DNA of 64,000 nt, from assembly GCA_936440205.1 (NCBI GenBank), contig OW387138.1, positions 55,939,526 through 56,003,525 of the forward strand, given 5' to 3'. This DNA comes from Lepidonotus clava. Taxonomy: Eukaryota > Annelida > Polychaeta > Phyllodocida > Polynoidae. A program made the translations under genes and the position numbers. Positions 35,613 through 47,214 of the stretch are shown here, one piece after another. How positions within the stretch are numbered: the first letter of the stretch is position 1; each line of letters begins with the position of its first letter. A model generated the notes under the pieces. That model ran no database searches, was not told the origin of the DNA, and saw nothing but the letters and a program-made list of their open reading frames with translations.

Positions 35613-38600
35613 ACTTCCCACATTTGTGCATATATCTATAAACGCCGGTTGATATTGGTTTCCAAGCTCAACAAAAATAATACTCAGTTTCCTGACCTAA
35701 TAAGAATAGATGAGGCTGAAGCGCAGAAGGAGTAGCCTATAGTGTGCACACAACTAGGGTAAAACAGGGTTGTATCGCTCACATTGGTAGGCCTATATCA
35801 TTAGCGCATTTAGTTTTTTAAACCCTTACATATAGAAACAAAAGTTATATAAAATCAAAATAATTCATAATAATTAATCAAATGCGTAAAAACAGCGATA
35901 AAGCGTGATTTAACTTTATAACCTCTATGAATAATCAATAATGAAACAATTGTCTCCCATGATGTTGGGTACAACCCTTATCATGAAATGAAAGTAATAT
36001 TTTTGAGAAAACTTATCAAATATAGCATATCAATAATGGTTTTCCATCCCATGAAAGTGACGTCCAATAGGCCTATTTCTAAAAAAAAAATAGGGTTAGT
36101 TCAACCCCCCCCCCTCCACAAATTCCTGGGACCGTCCACCCCTGTCCCTTAGATACAGTACTAGTTTAACTAAAACAGGTAGAAATATAGCATTTTTTAA
36201 AACAGATTTTCTTGAAACACATTATTTGGGAGTTAAACCAGGCTGCCTAAACCAGATTCTTAAACTTCTTGGAAATACAGGGTGAAAGGGCTGAAAGCGC
36301 AAATGGTTTTCACTGAAAATGATAATATTAAATAACCTTGACTACACATAAAACTATTATTTTGTGTGATTTCAAGTTTTTACCCTTATTTAACTCTCGA
36401 CATAAGAAATGATAAATGCGCTATATTAGCCTGACGGGCCATGCCCCCCCTCCCCCCCCCCTCCCCTGTTAAATAATGTTGTTTAAAAAGGGGCCCCTCC
36501 CACGTAGATTAATGCATTAGCCCCTCCCCCCCCCCTCCCCCCTAGAAATGCCTGGGTCCGCCCCTGCATCCCTCCGGACCGGCCCGTGGGCCATCTTTTC
36601 ATTTCAATACCATTATTACAAATATAACTTCCCAAAAAAAAATTTGGAGTGGCAGGTGGTAATCGAGTGCATGAGGTTCGATTAGCTCCTACCACCCAGG
36701 TCTGGCGAATTCATCCGTGCCATTATTCAGTTCATTTCATTTCATTAGTTTGCACAACCAGACCCAATTACGTATAGAGTTTGCGACATATATATACCGT
36801 AGGTGTAATCGGGGCAACGAGAAAGGTGTTTACCAAAAAGAGACACTTTGTAGTTTCGGTCCTTGTGTTTCAGTGGGTTTTCCGATTTGGAAAACAAGCA
36901 ATACCACAAGTTATTAATTTTGATCGCCCTCAATTGTCACTGATGTGTCTCTATCAACTTCAATTTACATTGCCCGTCATCGTTTTCCCCAACGTAGTTT
37001 CGACGTATTTGGTCCTGCGACCGGAAGGACCTCTAGACGGCTTTTCGCTGGTTTCCGACGTCATCGTATTATTGAACCCGGTGGATTTTTGGCTACCAGC
37101 TATCTCTCCCGGCCCCGGGTTCGAATCCCCTTCATGCCTTACGTTTTTCGTTCATCCATCAGACTTGTATTATCAAATTAATGATAAGGATAGGACTACT
37201 CTGAACCCTAATCGTCATGTCAAGAGAGGAGGTTGATTGTTAACTTATTTTAAACAGGATCGGGACGTTACGCTTTTTAAAGGATAACTCTCCATTTGTA
37301 ATCGAAAAGTTGTTAAATCAAAAAGACCCTTAAAAAAAAAGGAAAATTATAAAAAAAAAAAAAAAAACCTGCTCGAACCCGCCCTCTCCTCAACTACTAA
37401 TTTTAAACATGATAGTCCTAATGGTAATGAGACTGATCCGGCTTAAATTCCTAATATTATAATATTAATATATATACTTCTTGCAAACATTCTAAATAAC
37501 CTTCTTTCCCGATCTTAGCATCTGAATAAACAGGAGACACTGGGCATCACACTTCATTTAAATTAATTGTCTCAGTTAAATACGACCATTAGTTAACAAG
37601 TTCCATGTACTTTTTAAGTAACATGACAGAAAGCATTTTCGCGATTCTGCAGCTATCCCTCGCTCCCCTCTTCCCTTGTGCATAACATTTCCTAATAAAC
37701 CAGGTCCATTCCTAACGGCGGCAAAGTTTGGAAGCGTCCATCATGGCCGGCCTTAATCCATTAACACCCATAAGTACCCGGAAGCACCCCATCTAATCTG
37801 TACCCCCCTCTGACATCTGACAAGGGCAGGGGCACAGTCTTGGTAATCACATAACTCACACTAAACCCACTCAAGAGCGACACAGGTATCATGCTGGGTG
37901 TCATCTGACGGACTCCCCGCCATTAATCAGGGGTTAGTTATCGAGTTAACACGGGCCAGAGTTGCCCCATGCAGGGAACCTGCTGGGTCGGGCACTTCCA
38001 TACCCAACCTACGTTCGCCTGCAAAGCACATGTAGCTAAATCTTTGACAGGCCTATTTCACCCTACCATCCATCGCCCCTCCCACCCGGAAAACCATTTA
38101 CCCTTACCATCCATAGATGGAGTATTAAAAGTGTTTGAAATTAACTTCTTTTGAAGTCATCCGTGAGAGATGAGATTCATTAAAAATTAATTAAACATTT
38201 TCTGTATGGATAAAAGGTACCTCCCGGCCTATATAACTACCCTAAATAATTCACCTTAAACTGGGTCTAAGCTGGTTAGATATAAAGCCGACCTTAAGGT
38301 TTGAGACTAATTTCAGCCAGTCCAGACTTAAATCGGCCTGAACTCCATATAAACCACCTGCAAATAAAACCTATAAATATCAGGCAGTAATGGCATTTAC
38401 AGGCTTTCTCACTTCTCATCCACAAGTTAAGGAACCCCATGCCAACAATTCATTTTGAAGTCTGCCTTCCAATTCAATTAGAACAAGCCGACACCCTAAC
38501 CAACGAAAGCTTACAAGCAAGCATACGCGTAAGCTTATACTCTTCGCACGGCTTTTCTTTTGGCATTAACGTAAGCTTAAGGTTTCTGCACGGAGGTCAA

Positions 38601-38702
38601 AACCTTTAGATCCCAGGTGCATGTGGCGACTGTCTGTCTACTCCTTCCTGTGACTGGGAAAAAGTAATAAAAGACTAGAGCGGTCTCTAGCCTGCATCAG
38701 AC
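35613..38702. other. 5' region of copy B before the envelope gene, no gene seen
   Basis: No supported coding region. It contains a hairpin sequence (36651-36700), C-rich tracts (36105-36118, 36440-36465, 36522-36542), a tRNA-like B box gggttcgaatcccc (about 37119-37132) and poly-A runs (37325-37367). Near 38665 a taataaaaga could serve as a weak TATA box for the envelope gene. Confidence 0.45.
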
Positions 38703-40565
38703 ATGGCTCCAACAGTATTCATACTCCTCCTTCGTGGACTCTTTATCCTGGGCACTGTCTCAGCTAAGCCATGCCTATGCACCAGTACGGTAAACCGTTT
38801 TCGTACCAACTATGGTGTAGTATTCGAGAGTAAACCGTCCATCCACATAGGTAATGAGTACTTCACTACCCAAGTCGATATCATTTTACCACTTCCTCCT
38901 TCTCCCAAACAGGCAGCCGCACTAAATTGTAGACACGGCGCTACCCTGGCAGCCGGTTCAATGGAACAGTGTCGAAAAATCCAACTTATGTTGAATAACA
39001 TAACATCTATTGGGAAGACTATAGCAGCGAAGGTCACCAACGGACTCCGGGAAGTGCAATCAATTTTGGAATCGACGGCCCAGCCAACACCTCCATCAGC
39101 CAAATCCAGGAAGCAGCGGGCTCTGATTCCAGAAATCGGCAAGTTCTCCGAGACTTTATTTGGAACGGCCACACTCGATGACTTGAAGCAACAGACTCGT
39201 GCTGACCAGGTAAATGCCGATGAAATTGGCTTCCTCGATGGCAAAATAAATGCAGTCCTAAAGGTAGTTGACTCCACTTTGGAAATCCAACTCCAGGCCA
39301 TCATAGAGAACACTCATTCCATATACAATTTGTCCAGAGGACTCCAGGCTTACATTAGTAACCGGGAATTGATGGTCAGGTTGATGCAAGATTTGCAAGA
39401 ATTGCGTCTACTGGATTTTAAACTGGACTATTCCCTTGATGTCTTGCTACAGGCTATTCGCGACCTAACGGAGAACAGGCTGAGTAACTCTTTGATATCG
39501 GAGACTGATATGAGGAAGATTCGGTACCTTTTCCTTTCCAAGTCAAATCGTTCAAATATTTATATTCCAAACACTCGCGACATGTATAGAAGTGTAACTG
39601 TTTTAGTCCCCCCGGTTTTACAGCGAAATGTTCTGAAAACTATTTTGAAGATTCCCGTTATTTCCTTCGACAAAATATTCAAGGTTCTAAAAGTGAACAC
39701 CTTCCCTCTAGCCTTCCATGGGCATTATACTCGCCTCTCCAACACACCGGCTTATTTATTGGTGTCCGCAACCCAATACACAGTATCCTCCAACCCAGAT
39801 CTGGATAATTGCCATTCTCCGTTTTGTCATTATGACCTACCACTTCGCAGGGTTTCTCCCTCGTCGTGCCTCATTTCTATCTATCTACGTGATCATGAGT
39901 CTGTCAAACTTTATTGTGATTTCAAAATACTCATTCAGTCTAATTTCAGAAGGTCGAACATCCAAGTCATTGCAACAGGGACCTATTTGTTCTCTCACAT
40001 AGACGAGGTCGTTGTGCGCTGCCCCAACCGAACAACAACCCATCCTGGATGTGAATCGTGCGTTCGTGCCTTTGAATGTGGTTGTTCTGTGTCCGCCAAA
40101 GAATGGGAAATTCCAGTCTCAAGTGTTAACTGTTTGCCTTCTACAGCAGGCCCCTTAAGAACAGTTTTTCCCGTCAACCTTGCTAGTCTTCAACACCTCA
40201 ACCTGTCACTTAGCCGACTTGTGAACCCGGATTTTTCGTACGATAAACCATTCCCAATTTTACCTCTTAGCCCGCAAATGCGAGTCCGCCAAGAGGATAT
40301 TTTTAAGCGAGCAAAAGACAATTTCCTTTCCCTCCGTACATACATGAAAGAGATTCGACTGAATGAGGTCGAATACAAGAAACTTCGTGGTGACTTGCAT
40401 CTTCCCCACGTACCATTCCTCCCCCCCAGTGTGCACGGTACTGTTTACCTGTTGAACATTGGACTTACTTTTATAATGGTACCAGCACTTTTTGTTTTCA
40501 TCTCAATTCTGTATTTCAGACAACGTAGGATTCAAAGCGCATGCAGACGCTTGACTTTAAATTGA
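38703..40565 (+). CDS. class I fusion envelope glycoprotein (baculovirus F / errantivirus Env-like), copy B
   Basis: 620 residues in one frame. Residues 1-21 are a signal peptide (FILLLRGLFILGTVSA), followed by a Cys pair (KPCLC). A furin-type site KSRKQR ends at about residue 138. Right after it comes IPEIGKFSETLFGTATLDD, closely resembling the fusion-peptide region of baculovirus F and errantivirus Env (consensus IG..S.SLFGT.D.DD). Long amphipathic helices follow (about 165-260), then a Cys-rich domain, and a transmembrane anchor (about 583-605) with a short basic tail. In the family this protein fuses viral and cell membranes after cleavage. Finding it in a CACTA element is the main oddity of the window. 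The function here is inferred; this is a fossil copy that looks whole. Confidence 0.88.
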   Translation: MAPTVFILLLRGLFILGTVSAKPCLCTSTVNRFRTNYGVVFESKPSIHIGNEYFTTQVDIILPLPPSPKQAAALNCRHGATLAAGSMEQCRKIQLMLNNITSIGKTIAAKVTNGLREVQSILESTAQPTPPSAKSRKQRALIPEIGKFSETLFGTATLDDLKQQTRADQVNADEIGFLDGKINAVLKVVDSTLEIQLQAIIENTHSIYNLSRGLQAYISNRELMVRLMQDLQELRLLDFKLDYSLDVLLQAIRDLTENRLSNSLISETDMRKIRYLFLSKSNRSNIYIPNTRDMYRSVTVLVPPVLQRNVLKTILKIPVISFDKIFKVLKVNTFPLAFHGHYTRLSNTPAYLLVSATQYTVSSNPDLDNCHSPFCHYDLPLRRVSPSSCLISIYLRDHESVKLYCDFKILIQSNFRRSNIQVIATGTYLFSHIDEVVVRCPNRTTTHPGCESCVRAFECGCSVSAKEWEIPVSSVNCLPSTAGPLRTVFPVNLASLQHLNLSLSRLVNPDFSYDKPFPILPLSPQMRVRQEDIFKRAKDNFLSLRTYMKEIRLNEVEYKKLRGDLHLPHVPFLPPSVHGTVYLLNIGLTFIMVPALFVFISILYFRQRRIQSACRRLTLN

Positions 40566-40980
40566 GTTGGTTATATATACATTAGCTAATAACTCTTCCT
40601 TTTATTGCAGCTCAAAAGTTATCAGTTCTCATTCATGTTCGATTTTTGTTGTTTAGAATATATACTCGCCCTCATAATTTCGTCACACATGTACAGCTGC
40701 AATTCATTCACATTATCCTCATGAATTCCCATTTATAATTAGTCACAGCCACATAAGACTACACACGTTCATGATATCAAAATGTTTTATTGTTATGCAT
40801 GCGGAAAAGGTTTTATGATGTCCACGTGTCAACGTTTCGCCTATTTTCCCATAATTGTATTTACTGACCATACACTAATGTACATATGTAACTCGAAAGC
40901 TTCGTGAACATATGCATTTCACAATTAAAATTTTCCCATATCTACTTCAAACATATCGTACACTTTTATATAACTGTTCA

Positions 40981-41661
40981 TCACACCCAAGAGTCTACGT
41001 CAGGCATGCAGCCCAGTTTTTCGGCTGGGAGTAGTTCTTGGGCCATGTTGTTCCTGTTGTTTATCAGGCAAACGCTCGCTCTACAAAGTCTGTGCCTGAA
41101 AAATTTGTTCAGGCGCACGCGCTCCGTACGAGGAATCTTGACTTCTTGCGGGAGTTCCAACGTCAAGGGTTCGTCACTGCCATTCAGATGGACCGTGAGT
41201 GGGCCCGACCAGGCGACGGTCAGGGCCTTGGACAGGATGCTCGGTCTTTGGATGATCATTCGTGGGCAGGCAGCACTTCCTACGGCTTCCATTTCGGCGG
41301 GAATGGGAGCCAGTGGAAATAGGAGCGTTTCCCATCGGCAGTAGATTCTCAGACAGCACTGCACTGTAGCCCTCCGACGTTGACCCTGAGCCAACGAGCG
41401 ACAGCCTGCTGCCAATTTCCAGAAGATACCGATAAATTTCCACCCCAGGTATATCACTAACAAGAGAAGCAGCCACTGATGGTCGGATTGGTCCGCGGGT
41501 TGGAGGTGACTAGGTCTCACCACTGGCCTTTCCTCCCGAACAAGACGCAGACGCAGACTTGCGTTTAACAGTCGCTCGATGTCCATGGCCATCAAGTGGC
41601 TGTTCTGAACCAGTGTATAGTACAGGCACATACTTATACCCCCCACCCCACATGACATCAC
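40981..41661 (-). CDS. membrane protein 2 of the giant transposon (copy B)
   Basis: Mirror of 24060-24740, differing at about one or two residues. It lies convergent to the envelope gene (ends 416 bp apart) and divergent from the coiled-coil gene. The transmembrane segment WLLLLLVIYLGWKFIGIFWK is followed by a basic patch (GQRRRATVQ) and a domain ending in LPQEVKIPRTERVRLNKFFR. Membrane protein 1 also has one hydrophobic segment followed by a domain of similar length, which may indicate a shared fold. No family is recognised. Confidence 0.65.
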   Translation of the reverse strand: MMSCGVGGISMCLYYTLVQNSHLMAMDIERLLNASLRLRLVREERPVVRPSHLQPADQSDHQWLLLLLVIYLGWKFIGIFWKLAAGCRSLAQGQRRRATVQCCLRIYCRWETLLFPLAPIPAEMEAVGSAACPRMIIQRPSILSKALTVAWSGPLTVHLNGSDEPLTLELPQEVKIPRTERVRLNKFFRHRLCRASVCLINNRNNMAQELLPAEKLGCMPDVDSWV

Positions 41662-42236
41662 AACCCCCCCAGGTACTGTAAGGGCTTCGTCTAGTCTTTA
41701 GCGAAAAGTTAACCCTCGGTCGACAACTTAAACGCTAGGTAAGGTACAACTAAAACGACTTCTTCTAGCCGGGGGCTTCACAAGTTTTTACACTGGGTAG
41801 TGCGAAGCACGTCTAATAGGCCGCTATTTTCTTCAGAGAGCCGATCGACAGGGGGTTCATCTGAAATGACTTCTGTCGCGTTTGACACCGGGACACGCGT
41901 CTGTGATGACCGCGTCCACCTGTTGGCCATCTGAGGCGGCGCATGTCAACTAGCTTCTGTGTCAGCTCCCTCACAGGAGTACCGCGGCACGCGGCCCGCG
42001 GGGTAGTCTTAACACTTCTTGACACGTAACAGGCCTCACAAGGGGCGGCGGTGAGGGTGTCGCTGATACCCCATGTACTCCCCGTCACGGCTAGCACGTA
42101 ACTTATGGTAAAAGTCTCTCTTACCCCGTCCACACCCCGTCACGTCTACCACGTAACTTATGTTCAAAGTCTTGCCTCATCGATAAAAGATCGCTTTCAC
42201 CAGATCATGTATCCACAGGGGGGCCTGCCCGGCATG

Positions 42237-42244
42237 TATAAATA
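42237..42244 (+). promoter_or_regulatory. TATA box of the coiled-coil gene (copy B)
   Basis: TATAAATA 48 bp upstream of an ATG in perfect Kozak context (gccaccATGaac at 42292). The arrangement is conserved in copy A. Confidence 0.6.
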
Positions 42245-42724
42245 CGGCGTGGCATATGGCTATATAGATCACTTGAAAACTTGCTGCCACCATGAACGGG
42301 TCAACTGATTATAGTGACGCTGTTCTGTCAAACCCGTCTACCAGCTCATGCAGGATCTTGACCAGCAGCCCCAAACCGGGTGGCGAGAAAATAACCGATC
42401 ATGATTCATCAGCAGGCGTAGGTACTCTGCTGTTGGATATGTCTGGGGATGCGCGTCAGTATGGGTCTTAGAATGGGTTTCCGGATCTCTCTGCGGATCA
42501 GTCTCTTCACGACTCCCTGTACGCGGAAGAGGGATCCACCCTCAACGACGTGGACCTTAGCCTTGGTGCTTCCCAAGGCGGTCCTGCATCCGCATCGTCG
42601 TCCACGCCCTCCACGCCCTCCACGCCCTCCACGCCCTCCGGATCCACGCCCTGGGGGATGACGCCCTCCACGTCGCAATCCCATCCATGGTTCCCCAGCT
42701 CCACGTCCAGAACGTCGTCCACGC

Positions 42725-42904
42725 CCGGACCCTTGACATCGCAAGGGTCGTTCTCGTCGACGACGTCCCAAAGGTCGTTCACGCCCGGGCCCTTGACATC
42801 GCAAGGGTCGTTCTCGTCGACGACGTCCCAAAGGTCGTTCACGCCCGGGCCCTTGACATCGCAAGGGTCGTTCTCGTCGACGACGTCCCAAAGGTCGTTC
42901 ACGC
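42725..42904 (+). repeat. 60-bp tandem repeat, three units
   Basis: Three almost identical 60-bp units encode GPLTSQGSFSSTTSQRSF-type repeats. Copy A has two units. This is a fast-changing length polymorphism between otherwise near-identical genes. Confidence 0.9.
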
Positions 42905-44549
42905 CCGAATACTCGTCCTCGTCCGGCCCCTCCACGTCTACAGCTGAACCGTCCATGGCCCATTTGCTGGCCAGGATGGAGGAGCTGGAGAAGAAGTGCC
43001 GAAGGGCGGAGGCTGAAGCGGCTGCGGCAAAGGCCCAGGTGGAGGTGCTCGTGAACCAAGCGAAGCCAGCTGCAGCTGCCAAACCACCCAAACCACGCAA
43101 TGAAATATGTGTAAGTTCTAAAGTTTGTTTTTACAGCTTATAATTAACTAATAATCTCACCTTGAAAACGTTACCGTTTGATATAGTTCTCGGTTTGTTT
43201 AGAAATGATCTCATTCCTAGTATAGCCCTGATGTTCTTCTCCTTTGCCGCGCCGCCAGGGAACATCCCGGAAAACAACGAAAATCCGTAATGATTTCGTA
43301 CACTGACATATAGTTAGAAGTCCACTATTAATTATTGGCTTATTATATTGTTTGTAGGAACTCGTTCGTTCGGCCTACAAGGCCAAGAGAGGTGAGCCTG
43401 GTTGGGGATTCAACCTGAACCCTGGGTAAGTTGATTACGTCATAACAACATGAATAGTACAGAAAATAATATTGTTTTTAAGTAAGCAATGGGTAATGTG
43501 TTCCTGAACACCAGAAGCTGCAGCTGAATAAGTTTTGCTGTTTTTTTTTCATGTTAATAGAGTCATAGAGCACTTGACGTGATGCCGATGAATTGAACAA
43601 TATAAATATATTCCAACATTCAGGGCGGGGATCAAACACCCGGATAACGCGCCGATCATCAAGGCCGTTGTTGACAACGTGTGCCTCGGGCCAGATACCC
43701 CCAGAGAAGAGGTGTTAGGTAAGTCCCATAGGTAGCAAGTTTCTTTGTTAACTAACCTGCAGCTGTACATTTCATGCATCTAATGTCCATGATTCCAAAG
43801 TATTGGTCCTTCAATTAACACAAATTTTAACATGCTTGAAATGCTGGAAATCTGTTTTTAGTGTCTAAATAGGCTCCACTTACATTGGAAATTGTTACTT
43901 TTATAATTTAAGTTATCCTCCCAGTCATCTGAAAAAAACGTAAGTTCTATTATCTGGACAAAGAAATATAATACCAGTGTAATGATGGTTTTAATTCGTG
44001 AATAATATGTTGACCCTCACTTTGCATTTTTAACATGTATTCCCTTGATTTATTGCCTTTATAGTGCCTTTGTCTACTTAATGGCTCCAGTTTTAAGCAC
44101 ACTTCATGTCCTTCCTCTTTTTCTAGCTTCTGCCAACACCTACTTCAAGACCCTCCAAAATAGGGCCAACAGAATCCGGAAGAACCGAATTAAGGCTGAC
44201 AATGAAGCGGCTATCATCCGTCACCACGTGAACGAGGTAAATAAATTTTTGTTACAGACTTCCTCTATAGACCACAAAAGTCTGACGTCACGGACCCCTC
44301 CCGCAACACGTGTTGGGCCCTGTGTTGGGCCTAAACCTTTTACGACCGGCCCCGGTAACCCTACACCCCCGGTCACCGGCCCGGCCCGCCCTGGAGGGGG
44401 CACAGATAACACCCGGCTGGACCACGGTCACCCGTACACACAGACAATAACATTGCCTATAACTTTGCTATTTATTAACTCTTTTTCTTTTCAAGTATAT
44501 CATAATGCACATTGATAATTCCCCTATGAAAATACATGTTTTCATAAGT

Positions 44550-45255
44550 TTGCGAGCATTATTAGTGGAAATAGCAAATCTGACAGCTGGGTCCTACTAA
44601 AGTTCATAGAGGGGACCCCCGGCCCAGCCCTGCCCATGTTTAGGCACGGGAGCAGCGTGCAGTGACCGTTAGGGGCCCGCCCGACGTCATGGCTTTTGCG
44701 GACTATTGTTCTCAACATTGTTTGACGTAGTTCGATTCGGGCAGGCCGAAATTTTACACCTTTCAAGTGCAAAGCCGAGGAGAAAGAGTAATGTCTATGG
44801 TCTATGCCCAGTCTGTCCACTCCTTGGGTGGAAGGATACGCATCATTGTTCTAAAAAACGCGAAGAAAGGGTCTAGTTTGACAACATTCACATGTCCTTG
44901 TTTCTAGAAAAAAGGTTACTTTTTCATCCCAAATATCCATGATATGAAAATAAGGGTCTTTTTTTTCCTGGGAAATATGAAATTTCACGAAAAAGGGTAT
45001 TTCTTGGCCACTAAATGTCTGCGTTTTGAAGAATAAGGGGTCGATTTTTTGGTATAAATGTCAGTGGAAAGGGGTTGTTTTCTATTTTGAAGAACGATAA
45101 TGTCCTACTTTGATATCTGAGTAGACAGACTGGGGGTCTATGGTGTAGGGGGTGTGACTTCCCGGGGACCCACTCAGTTCAAAAAGGGGTATACGTACAA
45201 ACTGCGGTCGGAACTATACCGGGGGCTGTAGCTGTGAATCGGCAATTTGGCTTAA
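44550..45255. repeat. repeat-like block inside an intron (copy B)
   Basis: Counterpart of 20490-21180 in copy A, in the last intron of the coiled-coil gene. It has short recurring phrases (aagggtcttttt, gaataaggggtcg) and no coding region. Confidence 0.4.
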
Positions 45256-46990
45256 AACAGGGGGCCCGGCTGTGAAATGATCTTATGGTTGTAACACTGA
45301 AACTTGGGAAACAATTATAATTTTTTTACATTATGAATTTTTATAGAGCACTGTAACCTTACTTGCTTCCTTGGACAATAATCTTGACATACAATTAGAA
45401 TGGATATGACACAATTAATAAAAAGTGCCTGTATGTTATAGAGACCAAGGATAAAGCAACGCTTTTGAAATTAACTGCAGTGACCAGCTTTTAAATTAAG
45501 GCAACTGAAATATTGAAAAACTTGTTTGTGTTTATTGGATGTTCTTGACCAAGTATGTCGTAACTGTATTAAAATAAAAAAGTGTCTTTTTAACTTTGCA
45601 GAAGCTCAGAAGACGGATAGTGGGGTTGGAAAATTTCGTCAAAACGTGGGACGAAGCTCGAAAGAATTCCGTGAGGCGCCTCCTCACCCCCGACTACACG
45701 AGCGACGAGGAGCGCGGACTTTATTATCCGGCCAAGGTCGACAAAGACGGGAAGACGAAAGAGCGATATCACCGCCGCGTCAAACCGCTCGTGTGGGAGA
45801 GCGATGAGCTGAGGGCCTACAAAGCCCACCTGGACGAAGTTGAGTATGACGAAATTAGCGGCCGTCAGCGGGGCGTTAGAATGGAAAAGAAGCGGAACAA
45901 TGTCCCCGACGATAACCCAAAACGCCAACAGCCTCCTCCCAACACCCCAGACTGGGCGGTGCAGCCCGGGTATCGGTCGGGTATCGCCGATGCACAGCCA
46001 ATTTAACTTATTTCTAAAGGGTCTGTTTAAAGCTCTATTTTATGTGATGTTTATGTTTATCATCTTTATGTTTTCTTTATAATTACACTACGTTTAATTG
46101 TATGGTCTGTGTCACGCTGTATGTTAGGTCTTTGTACTTTCTTCAATTGTATAGTCGTTTTATAAACTTTTATCAAAGAACTTTGCGCTTCTTGTTTTGA
46201 TTGTGGCATGCTCGATAAGCAGGGAAGTATTTCTATAGATATGTTGGTAAGACTCGCCTTATATTAGTCTAAAACCGTACGCGTTATACAGGTCCTTCTC
46301 ATAAGTGAATCTTAAATTCATGAATACTTTTTATTTACGATACGAAACGCATTTAACTATAATGACCTGTCATTTTGTTGAAAACCCGAATGTGCTATTT
46401 CTTGAAGATAGACCACGAACTTGAAATCGATTACAATACAACACTTTTTTGATGAGTGTTATGGTACTTATTTCGCAGTCATGAAAAAATAATGTTGCAT
46501 GAAGCCGGTTTTAATTAAGAACTGTTACTTCTTTTCAAGTGGATCCTTTTTAGTTCGATTCCATGCAGTAAGGTGCAAAAGTAATTTTTCAGAAATTTTA
46601 TTATGATCAAATACATCGCTGCCAGTAGGACCTATCAAAATTTACAAGTGACCATGTAGTCTCCTGATGAACCCGAAATACTTTCTAGGATTTGTATGGC
46701 ACGGTGACCTATATTCTTTCTGTGAGAGAATAAAAAAACCTCTTGCATATAGTGTAACCCTTTAAAGTGGGAGTTCTCCGGGAGTTATGTATAGGTAACT
46801 TGGAGCTTCTGTGACATTGCAAAATTAATAATTTAAAAAACAAACAAGTCAATTTAGGTGTCGAGATTTATTAAGGGACAATAGCTTAATTAGCTATAGC
46901 CATAATTTCGGTTGGAGCCCCATCGCCAGATTGTGGCGTTAACCACATTTAATTCCACTACTAGTTTTGGTTGCAGACCTAGTTTAGCCT

Positions 46991-47013
46991 CAGGCCCCTA
47001 AATTAGGGGCCTG
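46991..47013. terminator. palindrome between convergent genes (copy B)
   Basis: The arms caggcccctaa and ttaggggcctg form a near-perfect hairpin between the 3' ends of the coiled-coil gene and membrane protein 1. It is conserved in copy A at 18606-18628. A role in 3'-end formation or as a protein-binding site is speculative. Confidence 0.3.
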
Positions 47014-47214
47014 TCTCGCAGATTACCTAAGGGGTCGACCCTAGCCCGAGCCAGAGTAAAAGCGCTCTTGTCAGCGTCATACTGCTCTTTCCAAAACCGA
47101 AATTTTATTTAGCTACAAATTCAATTTATAACCATAACACTTGTATCGATTGACGCACGTTCGGCAGCATATTGGTAGTAAACACACAAAAATACAACAT
47201 TTTTCACACAAGAC

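Larger units (their letters stand above)
42292..46006 (+). pseudogene. spliced coiled-coil, S/T/P-rich protein, possibly TnpA-like (copy B), broken
   Basis: Mirror of the copy A gene at 19760-23430. Blocks with splice-like borders lie at about 42292-43110, 43358-43425, 43624-43720, 44128-44236 and 45601-46006. The Ser/Thr/Pro region has three 60-bp units where copy A has two, and fewer 9-bp units. A coiled coil (MEELEKKCRRAEAEAAAAKA) ends exon 1. Downstream blocks are basic and helical. This copy appears broken, with about one break. Its divergence from copy A is otherwise small. Confidence 0.6.

Noticed and set aside
37110-37140. tRNA gene at gggttcgaatcccc
   Set aside because: Only the B-box/T-arm is convincing. 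No matching acceptor stem or anticodon arm could be traced.
42409-43100. Long minus-strand frames rich in Gly/Arg or Val/Glu opposite the coiled-coil gene
   Set aside because: Produced by the 9-bp and 60-bp repeats. The plus strand has the good start, TATA box and splice donor.
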